A stretch of DNA of 64,000 nt, taken from Sediminihabitans luteus. Its GTDB lineage: Bacteria > Actinomycetota > Actinomycetes > Actinomycetales > Cellulomonadaceae. Of this stretch, positions 34,686 to 42,841 are shown one piece after another. A program made the position numbers and the translations under genes. The DNA is taken from NCBI RefSeq assembly GCF_002797595.1, contig NZ_PGFE01000004.1:248001-312000 (forward strand), in the 5' to 3' direction. The notes beneath the pieces are model-generated. The model ran no database searches. It had not been told where the DNA came from and worked only from the letters and a program-made list of their open reading frames with translations. Each line of letters starts with the position of its first letter. Position 1 is the stretch's first letter.

Positions 34686-34691
34686 ACCCTA
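34686..34691 (-). promoter_or_regulatory. -10 box of the phosphoribosyltransferase gene (leaderless)
   Basis: TAGGGT on the minus strand, 6 nt before the ATG at 34679. Confidence 0.45.
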
Positions 34692-34734
34692 CGTGCGTCC
34701 GCCGGGAGCGTCCTGGGAACGGCCGCAGACGACG

Positions 34735-34766
34735 ACGGGGCCCGGCCCCGAAGGACCGGACCCCGT
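34735..34766 (-). terminator. Terminator of the FKBP gene
   Basis: On the minus strand, 34766-34753 pairs with 34748-34735 over 14 bp with two G:U pairs. It starts 13 nt after the stop of the FKBP gene. Confidence 0.55.
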
Positions 34767-34779
34767 GCGGGTGCGTGCG

Positions 34780-35742
34780 TCAGTTGACCGCGAGGATGTC
34801 CACGACGAACACGAGGGTCGAGTTGGCCGGGATGCTCCCGCTCGCGGTCTCGCCGTAGCCCAGGTCGGACGGGATGACCAGCAGCACCTGGCTGCCGACG
34901 GTCTGGCCCGCGAGGCCCTGCGTCCAGCCCTTGATGACGCCCGTCAGCGAGAAGCTCGCGGGTGCACCGCGGTCCCACGACGAGTCGAACTGCGTGCCGT
35001 CGGTGAGCCACCCGGTGTAGTGGGCGGTGATCGTGTCGGTCTCCTTGACGACCGCACCGTCACCCTTGATGAGGGTCTGCGCGACGAGCTCGGTCGGCTC
35101 CTCGTAGTCCTTCGGGATCTCGATGCTCGGCTTGCCGGTGTCGTCGAGCGTCACGGTCGGCAGGCCCGCCGGCGGGGTCACGGCCTCGCCCGTGGCGCGG
35201 TCGGGGACGTCGATCGCGTCGGTCACCTCGAGCGCGAGCACGCTCGTGGTCGCCTCGCCGGTGCTCGGGTCCTGCGCCGGGATGGCGATGACGGCGCGCA
35301 CGCCGACCTTCTGGCCCTCGAGCACCTGGTTGAGGGCGGGGATGATGCCCTGGTCGCCGAGGATGATCGTGTCGGGGTCGCCCTCGTACGTCGAGCCGGC
35401 CTTGGTCGCGTCGGCGCCCGTGTAGCTGACGTAGTCCATGGAGATGCTCTGGCCGTCCTCGAGGTCGGCGCCCGTGCCGGGCGTCACGACGGTCGCGGTC
35501 GGCACGGAAACCGTGAGGCCCTTGTCGAACGTGACGGTCGGCTCGGAGCCGGCATCGCCCTCGACCTTGACGGCCTCGACGGCGGCGACGTCCTCGGCCG
35601 TGGGGGTCGGGGTGTCGGACGCCGCGTCGGTCGAGGTCGCGCTCGGCGCGTCGGTCGAGTCGGAGTCGTCGGCGCATCCGGTCAGCACGAGGGCTGCTCC
35701 GAGCGCGAGCGCGGTCATCCCGCGGGCGGTGCGGTGCTTCAC
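34780..35742 (-). CDS. FKBP-type peptidyl-prolyl isomerase, lipoprotein
   Basis: Surface lipoprotein predicted to speed proline isomerisation in exported proteins. A signal peptide ends in lipobox LTGC with Cys23 as the lipid site, followed by a Ser/Thr/Asp-rich linker. Residues ~85-205 look like a degenerate FKBP domain (DYVSYTGAD, IIPALNQVLEGQKVGVRAVI). Residues ~230-320 are a standard one with AHYTGWLTDGTQFDSSWDRG, VIKGWTQGLAGQTVGSQVLL and DLGYGE. GTG at 35742 has AAGGA upstream on the minus strand; 320 residues. Transcribed away from the 99-residue gene across a 13-bp tandem array. Confidence 0.93.
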   Translation of the reverse strand: MKHRTARGMTALALGAALVLTGCADDSDSTDAPSATSTDAASDTPTPTAEDVAAVEAVKVEGDAGSEPTVTFDKGLTVSVPTATVVTPGTGADLEDGQSISMDYVSYTGADATKAGSTYEGDPDTIILGDQGIIPALNQVLEGQKVGVRAVIAIPAQDPSTGEATTSVLALEVTDAIDVPDRATGEAVTPPAGLPTVTLDDTGKPSIEIPKDYEEPTELVAQTLIKGDGAVVKETDTITAHYTGWLTDGTQFDSSWDRGAPASFSLTGVIKGWTQGLAGQTVGSQVLLVIPSDLGYGETASGSIPANSTLVFVVDILAVN

Positions 35743-35903
35743 TGGGGAGTCCTTCGGTCGGTGAGGCGCGGGACGCGGTGAGCGCCCGACGCCGGACCGG
35801 CACACTCTAGCGGTCGACCCTGTGCGTCGGCTGTCGGCTCTCGGCTGCGCCAGTTGCCCCGTCGCCCCGTCGTCGGCCTGGCGGCCCGTCACGCCGTTCG
35901 CCT

Positions 35904-35968
35904 GACCGATCGCAGCGACCGATCGCAGTGACCGATCGCAGTGACCGATTGCCGTGACCCGTCGCCGT
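35904..35968. repeat. 13-bp tandem repeat, five copies
   Basis: Units start at 35904, 35917, 35930, 35943 and 35956, with consensus GACCGATCGCAGT. The first three differ by at most one base. The 13-bp unit is not a multiple of three, which argues against coding. It lies in the divergent spacer of the FKBP gene and the 99-residue gene. Confidence 0.8.
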
Positions 35969-35981
35969 GACCGGTCTCGTG

Positions 35982-35987
35982 GACAAT
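35982..35987 (+). promoter_or_regulatory. -10 box of the 99-residue gene (leaderless)
   Basis: GACAAT ends 6 nt before the ATG at 35994, directly after the 13-bp repeats. Confidence 0.4.
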
Positions 35988-35993
35988 GAGGGC

Positions 35994-36293
35994 ATGCCGT
36001 CGTCACGCCGATCCAGCCGCCGCCCCTGGGGAGCGGAGCACGTCCCCCTCGACGTCGAGCGCGCGACCGGTGGTCGGCGCACCGAGTCGGCCGACGACGG
36101 CGAGTGGACCGTGCAGAAGATCCGCAGCTCGTCCAAGACGTACACGTGCCCGGGGTGCAGCCAGGACGTCGTGCCCGGCACCGCGCACGTCGTCGCGTGG
36201 TCGAACGACTCGATGTTCGGGCGCGACGCGGGGCTCGCCGACCGCCGGCACTGGCACTCGGCCTGCTGGCAGGCCCGGGCGCGACGCCGCTGA
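35994..36293 (+). CDS. Small conserved protein with a zinc-ribbon-like motif
   Basis: A 99-residue protein of unknown role, of a type seen in many actinobacterial genomes. A basic N-terminus is followed by GEWTVQKIR and a likely metal-binding set: Cys52 and Cys55 (YTCPGCSQDV), His65 (PGTAHVVAW), His86, His88 and Cys91 (RRHWHSACWQ). It then ends in a short basic tail. The arrangement resembles a zinc ribbon with histidines and might bind nucleic acid. The ATG at 35994 is supported by the -10 box 6 nt before it. No operon partner is seen. Confidence 0.7.
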   Translation: MPSSRRSSRRPWGAEHVPLDVERATGGRRTESADDGEWTVQKIRSSSKTYTCPGCSQDVVPGTAHVVAWSNDSMFGRDAGLADRRHWHSACWQARARRR

Positions 36294-36417
36294 CCCGGCC
36301 CGCCGTCCGACGGCCGCCCGACGACCGGCCTCGCGTCTGACGGCCGAGCGGGTCACGGCCGGACGCGGCAGTCCGGACCGGACGGCGCGACAGCGACCGC
36401 GCAGCACGCACCACCGA

Positions 36418-36423
36418 TAGGCT
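36418..36423 (+). promoter_or_regulatory. -10 box of the 300-residue hydrolase gene (leaderless)
   Basis: TAGGCT ends 7 nt before the ATG at 36431, with no ribosome site. Confidence 0.45.
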
Positions 36424-36430
36424 CGGCACG

Positions 36431-37333
36431 ATGAGCGACACGACACCTGCCGACGCGACACCTGCCGACGCGAGCCCTGCCGACGCCGACCACGCGCCGA
36501 GCCCGACGACCACGCCCCAGGACGCCGCACCCGGCACCCCGATCCGCTCGCTGACCGTCCTCCCGGCCCGCCGGGAGGAGGTCGAGCTGCACACCGCCGA
36601 CGGCCTCACGCTCGTCGGGGAGCTCGCGCTGCCCGCGGACCGCGACCCGGTCGCGACGCTCGTGACCCTGCACCCGTTGCCCACGCACGGCGGGTACATG
36701 GACTCGCACGTGCTGCGCAAGGCCGCGTGGCGGCTCCCGGCGCTCTCGGACCTCGCGGTGCTGCGGTTCAACACGCGCGGGACGAGCTCGCCACGCGGCA
36801 CGAGCGACGGAGCGTTCGACGGGGGAGCGGGCGAGCGGTTCGACGTCGCCGCGGCGATCGAGTTCGCCGAGTTCCACGACCTGCCGCGCCGCTGGCTCGT
36901 CGGGTGGTCGTTCGGCACCGAGCTCGCGCTCATGCACGGCGCCGACCCGTCGGTCGAGGGTGCGATCCTGCTCGCACCGCCGCTGCACCGCGCGACCGAC
37001 GAGGACCTCGACCGGTGGGCCGCGTTCGGCAAGCCCCTCGTGGTGCTCGTGCCCGAGCTCGACGACTACCTGCGGCCCGACGAGGCGCGCGAGCGGTTCG
37101 CGCGGGTGCCGCAGGCGGAGGTCATCGGCGTCGAGGGTGCCAAGCACCTGTGGGTCGGGGAGCCGTCGGTGCGCCGCGTGCTCGACGAGATCGTCGCGCA
37201 CGTGGACCCGAGCCGGCCCACGCCGCTGCCGACGACCTGGGACGGGACGGGCGCGACGTCGTCCGACACCGACACCGAGCGCACCGACCAGGAGACGTAC
37301 GCCGCGTCGCGTGCGGACGGCACGGCCGACTGA
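36431..37333 (+). CDS. Alpha/beta hydrolase (dienelactone hydrolase-like)
   Basis: A 300-residue predicted serine hydrolase. After a disordered N-terminus (~40 residues with the repeat TPADA/SPADA) comes the fold: HPLPTHGGYMDSHVLRKAAW near the oxyanion hole, FNTRGTSSPRGTSDG, the nucleophile elbow GWSFG, and a late acid/His pair around PELDDYLRPDE and GAKHLWVGE. The substrate is unknown. Apparently leaderless. It is followed after 73 nt by another alpha/beta hydrolase from a different subfamily, so the pair is not a recent duplication. Confidence 0.8.
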   Translation: MSDTTPADATPADASPADADHAPSPTTTPQDAAPGTPIRSLTVLPARREEVELHTADGLTLVGELALPADRDPVATLVTLHPLPTHGGYMDSHVLRKAAWRLPALSDLAVLRFNTRGTSSPRGTSDGAFDGGAGERFDVAAAIEFAEFHDLPRRWLVGWSFGTELALMHGADPSVEGAILLAPPLHRATDEDLDRWAAFGKPLVVLVPELDDYLRPDEARERFARVPQAEVIGVEGAKHLWVGEPSVRRVLDEIVAHVDPSRPTPLPTTWDGTGATSSDTDTERTDQETYAASRADGTAD

Positions 37334-37406
37334 CCGCCCCGTGCGTTCGACGCGGCGCGCCGACCCTGCAAGGATCGAGTTCCAGCGACGAGAGGACGGG
37401 ACGACG

Positions 37407-38225
37407 ATGACCACCGGACAGGTTCCAGCAGGTTCGACGACGCAGGCGCTCGAGGTCGTGAACCTCCGGGACGGGCACGGTCTGCCGCTGGTCCTGCTGC
37501 ACGCGTTCCCGCTCGACCACCGCATGTGGGCGTCCGCCGTCGACGCGATGCCCGGCGACTTCACGGTGCTCGCGCCCGACCTGCACGGCATGGGTCGTGC
37601 CCCTGACGGCCCGCGCACCCCGGGCCTCGAGGCGTCGGCCGACGCGGTCGTCTCCGCCGTGCGTGCGGCCGGCTACGATCGCGCGGTCGTCGCGGGCCTC
37701 TCGATGGGCGGGTACGTCGCGATGGCGATCGCCGAGCGGCACCCCGGGTTCGTCGCGGGCCTCGGCCTGCTCGACACCAAGTCGACCGCGGACGCGCCCG
37801 AGGCGAGGCTGAACCGGCTGCGCGTCGCGCACCAGGTCGAGGCCGAGCGTGACACGACGGCCGTGCTCGGCATGGTCGCCACGCTCGTGGGCGACACGAC
37901 GCGCGCCGAGCAGCCGCGCATCGTCCCGCTCGTGGAGTCCTGGATCCGGGCGCAGCGCGCGGACGGCGTCGCGTGGTCCCAGCGGGCGATGGCAGCCCGC
38001 CCGGACCGCACCCACGTCATCCACGACGTCGCCGGGCCCGTGCTCGTGCTCGTGGGCGACGAGGACGTCATGTCGCCCGTGAGCGCGGCCGAGCACATGG
38101 TCGTCGCGCGGCGCGACGCCGAGCTCGTGATCGTGCCGGGTGCCGGGCACCTCAGCGCGGTCGAGCGGCCCGCTCAGGTCGCCGAGGCGCTCGCCGACCT
38201 CGTCGCACGCGCCTCGGCGCACTGA
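37407..38225 (+). CDS. Alpha/beta hydrolase
   Basis: A 272-residue alpha/beta-hydrolase-fold protein with LVLLHAFPLDHRMW (oxyanion strand), the nucleophile elbow GLSMGGYVAMAIAE, an acid in LVGDEDVMSP and the catalytic His in GAGHLSAVERP. It resembles the 3-oxoadipate enol-lactonase/haloperoxidase-like group, whose members act on many esters and lactones. No catabolic genes are nearby, so the substrate cannot be stated. ATG at 37407. Its stop is only 3 nt from the stop of the opposite gene at 38229. Confidence 0.84.
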   Translation: MTTGQVPAGSTTQALEVVNLRDGHGLPLVLLHAFPLDHRMWASAVDAMPGDFTVLAPDLHGMGRAPDGPRTPGLEASADAVVSAVRAAGYDRAVVAGLSMGGYVAMAIAERHPGFVAGLGLLDTKSTADAPEARLNRLRVAHQVEAERDTTAVLGMVATLVGDTTRAEQPRIVPLVESWIRAQRADGVAWSQRAMAARPDRTHVIHDVAGPVLVLVGDEDVMSPVSAAEHMVVARRDAELVIVPGAGHLSAVERPAQVAEALADLVARASAH

Positions 38226-38228
38226 CCC

Positions 38229-38669
38229 TCAGCCCGCGTCGAGGACCTTCTCGAGCGCGTCGGCCATCGAGATCGACTCGCCGTCGCGGCCCCCGGCCCC
38301 CAACACGAGCGGGGGGTCGGACGCCGCGGGGCGGGCACCGCGCAACCACGTGAGCGGCCCGGTGGGGACGCTCAGGACGTAGAACCGGCCGTCGGTATCG
38401 ATCCCGACGGTGCGGTTGGCCCGCAGGTACCACCCCCGCAGCCCCGTGCGGAACGTCGCGTCCCCGTGGTAGCCGCGGGCCCGCAGCGGCACGGGCTCGA
38501 CGCCCTGCGCGCGGGCGCGCACCAGGAACTCCTCGATCGCCCGGGCCGCCTCGGCCGAGTCGCGCTGCCGCCGCCGCTCGAGCCCGGCGGCACGCGCCTC
38601 GGCGGCCGCCGTGCGCTCAGCGCGCCAGGCGGCGACGTCGGCCGGGTCGGACCCGGGGCGCTCGTCCAC
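38229..38669 (-). CDS. Hypothetical protein downstream of the DivIVA-like gene
   Basis: A 146-residue protein not recognised by family. The first half is an Ala/Glu/Arg-rich helix (about residues 10-60). The second is a compact domain with RGYHGDATFRTGLRGWYLRANRTVGIDTDGRFYVLS, which looks like a small beta-rich fold, then a Gly/Pro segment and ADALEKVLDAG at the end. GTG at 38669 is chosen; a CTG at 38681 that overlaps the preceding gene's stop is possible. It is co-directional with the DivIVA-like gene and probably in its operon, so a link to polar growth is conceivable but untested. Confidence 0.65.
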   Translation of the reverse strand: MDERPGSDPADVAAWRAERTAAAEARAAGLERRRQRDSAEAARAIEEFLVRARAQGVEPVPLRARGYHGDATFRTGLRGWYLRANRTVGIDTDGRFYVLSVPTGPLTWLRGARPAASDPPLVLGAGGRDGESISMADALEKVLDAG

Positions 38670-38677
38670 GACGTCCG

Positions 38678-40156
38678 TCAGGCGGTGGGCGTGCGGCGGG
38701 AGGCCGAAGCCTCCTCGCGCGCCGGCTCGGCGGCGGGCGTCTCGGCGTCGTCCGTGTCGTCCGCATCGTCGACGATCTCGCCGTCGACCACGGGGAACTC
38801 GGCGGTCAGGAGCGTCGCGGTCGCGGCGGCGCGGGCACGCTGCGCCGGGGTGCCGGACCCGCCGGCCTTGGCCGGAGCGAGCGCAGGCTTGGCCGAGCGC
38901 TTGGCGCCCTGCTTCTCCGCCTCGGCTGGCTCCCCGCCCTTCTCGTCGCCGAGCAGCGATCGCAGCTCGCCGAGGTACGTGTTGATCGAGTCGTGCTGGC
39001 GCGTGAGGTCCTCGAGCTGACGCTGGGCGCTCGCGCGCTGGGCCTCGGCCTCGACGTTCGCGTCGGCGACCGTCTGCTCCGCGAACTCGCGCGCCTCGCT
39101 GATGATCGCGTCGGCGTTCTTGCGGGCCGCGGCGAGCTGGTCGCGCACGTAGGCGTCGGACTCGCCACGGACCTTCTCGGCCTGCTCGAGCGCGAGCGCG
39201 ACCCGCTTCTCGGCGTCCGCGGCGTGCTCCTCGGCGGTCGCGACGAGACGGTCGGTCTCGGCCTTCGCGGTCGCGTGACGCTCGGCGTTCTCGCGCTCGG
39301 CCTCCTCGCGGCGGCGGGCGACCTCGAGCTGGGCGTCGGCGAGCGCGGTCCGCGCCTGGTCGCGCAGGTCCTCCATCTCGGAGGTCACCGCGTTCGCGGC
39401 GTCCTCGGCGGCCTTGCGGGCCTCGGCGACCTGACGGTCGACCTCGCGGCGCGTGCGGTCGAGGAGGTCGGCCGACTCGGTCTCGGCGTTCTCGCGGAGC
39501 TCGGCGACCTCGGCCGTCACGCGGGCGCGCAGCTCGGTGGCCTCGCGCTCGGTCGCGACGCGCAGCTCGGTCGTCTCGCGCTCCGTGACGGCACGCAGCG
39601 TGCCGAGGTCGCGCTCGAGGCTGGCCCGGCGCTCGTTCTCCTCGGCCGTGAGCGCACTCTGGATGCGTGCCGCCTCGCGCTCGGCGCTGCCGACGAACTC
39701 CTCGGCGCGACGCTGCGCGGCCAGGAGGGTCGACTCCGACTCGGCGGCGGTCGTCGCGCGGATCTCCTCGGCCTCGCGGCGGGCCGACGCGAGCAGCTCG
39801 GCGACCTCGCTCTCGGCGCGCGAGCGCACCTGGCCGGCCGAGAGCTTCGAGCGCGCCATGATGTCGGCCGCCTGCGAGTTCGCCTGCGTGAGGATGTCGG
39901 CGGACTGCTCCTCGGCCGAGCGCAGGAGCTGCTCGATGCGCGAGCCCAGGCCCGAGTACGACGGCTTGTCGGACTCCTTGGCCTTGCGCTGAGCGTCTGC
40001 GAGCTCGGACGTGAGCTGCATCTGCCGCTGGTCGAGGGTCTCGACCTGGCGGCGCGCCTCGTCGAGGGCGTGCTCGAGCCGTGCGATCTGGTTGTCCACC
40101 TGGATGCGGTCGTAGCCGCGCATCGTGATGGGGAACAGTGAGCGCTCGTCGGACAC
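38678..40156 (-). CDS. DivIVA/FilP-like coiled-coil cytoskeletal protein
   Basis: A 492-residue protein, nearly all coiled coil. The N-terminal ~35 residues (FPITMRGYDRIQVDNQIARL) match the DivIVA-type membrane- and pole-targeting motif. Residues ~60-430 are a long, Ala/Glu/Arg-rich coil with many REAE/RATE heptads. The tail is a Lys/Ala segment followed by an acidic stretch (VVDGEIVDDADDTDD). It probably helps to organise polar or septal wall growth as a scaffold. GTG at 40156 is fixed by TGGAGG on the minus strand (40170-40165). A -10-like TAGGGT lies at 40244-40239. Confidence 0.82.
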   Translation of the reverse strand: MSDERSLFPITMRGYDRIQVDNQIARLEHALDEARRQVETLDQRQMQLTSELADAQRKAKESDKPSYSGLGSRIEQLLRSAEEQSADILTQANSQAADIMARSKLSAGQVRSRAESEVAELLASARREAEEIRATTAAESESTLLAAQRRAEEFVGSAEREAARIQSALTAEENERRASLERDLGTLRAVTERETTELRVATEREATELRARVTAEVAELRENAETESADLLDRTRREVDRQVAEARKAAEDAANAVTSEMEDLRDQARTALADAQLEVARRREEAERENAERHATAKAETDRLVATAEEHAADAEKRVALALEQAEKVRGESDAYVRDQLAAARKNADAIISEAREFAEQTVADANVEAEAQRASAQRQLEDLTRQHDSINTYLGELRSLLGDEKGGEPAEAEKQGAKRSAKPALAPAKAGGSGTPAQRARAAATATLLTAEFPVVDGEIVDDADDTDDAETPAAEPAREEASASRRTPTA

Positions 40157-40464
40157 CGGGTCGACCTCCAGGGTTGCGGGACGGCACGTGGGGGACGCCC
40201 CGCGCGCGGCGCCCCGATCAGGGGCGTTGTCGCGACCCACCCTAGTGCCCGGACGCGGACTTGCGTAGCCTCGATGGGGTTGCCCGAAGCACTCGCGCCG
40301 AGGCTGCGACCTGCGAGGATGTTTGTGAGCGACCCTTCCGTTCGACCCCCGCCGAGGCCGGCCGGGGTCTGCCGGAAGGCGTTCGTCGAGGTCGCGACGG
40401 GTCCGGCGTCGTGGGCCCTCGCCGTCCCCACTATCCTGGGGAGTCCGCCACGAAGGGAAACTCG
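40157..40464. other. Divergent spacer
   Basis: No gene is seen. It holds a minus-strand -10 box TAGGGT (40244-40239) for the DivIVA-like gene and a plus-strand TATCCT (40432-40437) for the gene at 40465. Confidence 0.5.
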
Positions 40465-41805
40465 GTGCTGCAACGAATCCTCGGAGTCGTCCTGATCGTG
40501 CTCGGCCTCGCGGCCGCGGCGCTCGGGACCGCGACGGCCACGATCTGGAGAGAGAGCGACACGGTCACCGCGACCGCGACCGCCGACGCGTCCACGACCA
40601 TGCTCGTCACCGACCCCGGCGTGCTCGACCTCGTCGCGGGCGACGTCACGATCCGTGCGACCGCCCCCGGGGGCCAGCCCGTGACCCTCGCGATCGGCCG
40701 TGACGTCGACGTGGCCGGGTGGGTGGGCGAGTCTCCCGCGACCCGGGTGACGGGGCTGCAGGACTGGGAGACGCTCGCGACCACGACGGAGGCGCCGTCG
40801 ACGGCCGCGCCGACGCCGTCCGGATCGGCCGCGGCGACGGAGGGCGTGGACGGGACCCCGACGCCGGAGGCGACGACCTCGCCCGCCGCGACGGCGACCG
40901 GCGCTGCGACAGATGCTGCGACCGACACTCCGACCGACGCCGCGACGGAGGGTGCCGCCGCGGAGGGCGCCGGGTCCGCACTCGCCGGTCCGGACCCGGC
41001 GGGCAGTGACATGTGGCTCGTCGAGGCCTCCGGCGAGGGCAGCGCGAGTCTGCGCTGGACCGACCAGGACGGGCGATGGAGCCTGATCGCGGCAGGCGTC
41101 GGCGAGGACGTGACCCCGCCGACGCTCGAGCTCACGTGGCCGCGTGAGACGAGCGCGCCGTGGTTCGTCCCGGGCGTCGTGGCCGGGATCGTCCTCGTCG
41201 TCCTCGGCGTCGCGCTCCTGCTGCTGGGACGCGCCCGGCGACGTCCTGCCCGCCCCGCGTCGTCCGCGAGGCCGTCCGCCCCGGGCGCCCCCGGCCCTGA
41301 CGTGGCGGGCCCGGTCGTCCTGACGCGACGTGAGCTGCGTGAGCAGGCCGAGCGCGAGCAGGCCGAGCGTGACCGGGCCCGCAGCGAGGCCTCGTCCCGG
41401 CGCACGAGCGCCGGGACCGAGCCCGAAGGACGCCGCCGGGGACGGCGTGGCCGCGCGGCCGACGCAGCGTCCCCAGAGGTGGCTTCCTCCGACGCGGTGC
41501 CGTCTGGATCAGCGTCCGCCGACGTCGCGGACGGGGCCGACGTCTCGGCGGCGCGCACGCGGTCCGCGAGGCGGACGGGTGCGACCGGCACCGGGACGGC
41601 CGGCCCGCGGGCCACGGACGCTGCGGCCGACGCTGGTGCCTCGGCCGACGGGGCGAACGCACCGGGCCGTGCGGCCGGTGCGGCACCCGACGCGGGAGAC
41701 GCTGCGCCCGACGCTCCCCGGGGCCCTGCCGCCCCGGCCGACGAGTGGCGCCGGGCGTGGGGCTACACCGCGCCGAACGACGACAACGACGGAGGTACCC
41801 GATGA
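40465..41805 (+). CDS. Hypothetical envelope protein with two membrane segments
   Basis: A 446-residue protein of unknown function. A first membrane segment (about residues 3-24) leads to an extracellular region. That has a small beta-rich part (~30-105), a Thr/Ala/Pro-rich linker with repeated AATDAATDTP-like runs (~110-170), and another short beta-rich part ending TPPTLELTWPRE. A second segment (~228-250) leads to a cytoplasmic Ala/Arg/Glu-rich tail of ~190 residues that looks disordered. GTG at 40465 with GAAGGGA upstream. The stop overlaps the ATG of the following lipoprotein gene, so both may act together at the envelope. Confidence 0.72.
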   Translation: MLQRILGVVLIVLGLAAAALGTATATIWRESDTVTATATADASTTMLVTDPGVLDLVAGDVTIRATAPGGQPVTLAIGRDVDVAGWVGESPATRVTGLQDWETLATTTEAPSTAAPTPSGSAAATEGVDGTPTPEATTSPAATATGAATDAATDTPTDAATEGAAAEGAGSALAGPDPAGSDMWLVEASGEGSASLRWTDQDGRWSLIAAGVGEDVTPPTLELTWPRETSAPWFVPGVVAGIVLVVLGVALLLLGRARRRPARPASSARPSAPGAPGPDVAGPVVLTRRELREQAEREQAERDRARSEASSRRTSAGTEPEGRRRGRRGRAADAASPEVASSDAVPSGSASADVADGADVSAARTRSARRTGATGTGTAGPRATDAAADAGASADGANAPGRAAGAAPDAGDAAPDAPRGPAAPADEWRRAWGYTAPNDDNDGGTR

Positions 41806-42809
41806 CCACGCGAGCGACGGCACGCCGCGGAGCCGCCGCCGCGGCCGCGACCCTGACCCTCGGGCTGCTGCTCGGTGGCTGCGCCGCCGATCTCCCGACG
41901 CCCGACCCCGACGCGGTCCCCGCGGTCCCCGGACCCGACCTCACGGTCGAGCAGACCGTGGCCGTGAGCACGGAGGTCGGTGCGGTGCTCGACGCCGCCG
42001 ACGAGGCCATGGACAGCAGGGGACTCGACGAGCGCGTGACCGGGCCCGCCCTCACGATGCGCTCCGCGCAGCTCAAGGCGGCGGTGCGGGCGAAGAACGA
42101 CGAGCTGCTCACGGTGCTCCCGGACGAGATGCAGCAGAACGTCGTCTCGACGACGGTCACGTGGCCCCGCACGAGCCTCGGGGTCACCGTCGAGGCGGGC
42201 GACGGCGAGCTGCCGCGGCTGCTGGCCTACGAGCAGGCCTCGGCCCGCTCGCCCTACAAGCTGTGGTCCTGGGTCCGACTGTTCCCCGGGGTCGAGCTGC
42301 CGCCGTTCGCCGAGCCGAGCGTCGGGAGCGCGGCCGTACCGCTCGACTCGGACGAGCTGCTGCTCTCCCCGCAGGACGCGTTCTCGCAGTACGTCGACGT
42401 GCTCAACCTCGGCAAGGACTCCGAGTTCGCGAAGAGCTGGGCGGACGACCGGTTCCGGCAGGACCGTGCCGAGCAGAAGGCGAAGGCCACCAAGGCCCTC
42501 GACGACGTCGAGGGCACGTGGACGGAGAAGTTCTCGCCCGTGGACGACGACATCCGGGCGATCGCCACGACTGACGGCGGCGCGCTCGTCATCGGCGCGA
42601 TGACCGGTCAGGAGACGTGGAAGGCTCCCGAGGGCGCGAAGATCACGCCGCAGACCGACACGGAGAAGGCGCTGCTCGCGAAGGACCCGACCAACTCGCT
42701 CAAGTTGTCCGGCCTGGCGACCGTCGCGATCTACGTCCCGCCGGCGGGTGCGGACGCGAAGCCGACCGTCCTGGGCGCGCAGCTCGTGCTCACGAAGGTC
42801 ACGAACTGA
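41802..42809 (+). CDS. Hypothetical lipoprotein
   Basis: A 335-residue exported lipoprotein: signal peptide with lipobox LGGC and lipid-bearing Cys27, then a mature domain without a recognised family. Visible features are the acidic Pro/Asp-rich linker after the cysteine, the helix around LKAAVRAKNDELLTVLPDE, PYKLWSWVRLFPGVELPPF, and a C-terminal half resembling a two-domain periplasmic fold. ATG at 41802 overlaps the previous stop (ATGA) and has GGAGG at 41791-41795. Its coupling to the membrane protein upstream suggests a shared envelope function. Confidence 0.75.
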   Translation: MTTRATARRGAAAAAATLTLGLLLGGCAADLPTPDPDAVPAVPGPDLTVEQTVAVSTEVGAVLDAADEAMDSRGLDERVTGPALTMRSAQLKAAVRAKNDELLTVLPDEMQQNVVSTTVTWPRTSLGVTVEAGDGELPRLLAYEQASARSPYKLWSWVRLFPGVELPPFAEPSVGSAAVPLDSDELLLSPQDAFSQYVDVLNLGKDSEFAKSWADDRFRQDRAEQKAKATKALDDVEGTWTEKFSPVDDDIRAIATTDGGALVIGAMTGQETWKAPEGAKITPQTDTEKALLAKDPTNSLKLSGLATVAIYVPPAGADAKPTVLGAQLVLTKVTN

Positions 42810-42829
42810 GCGAGGGGCGGGCACCCGCC

Positions 42830-42835
42830 TAGGAT
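42830..42835 (+). promoter_or_regulatory. -10 box of the thioredoxin-like gene (leaderless)
   Basis: TAGGAT ends 6 nt before the ATG at 42842. Confidence 0.5.
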
Positions 42836-42841
42836 GCTCGC

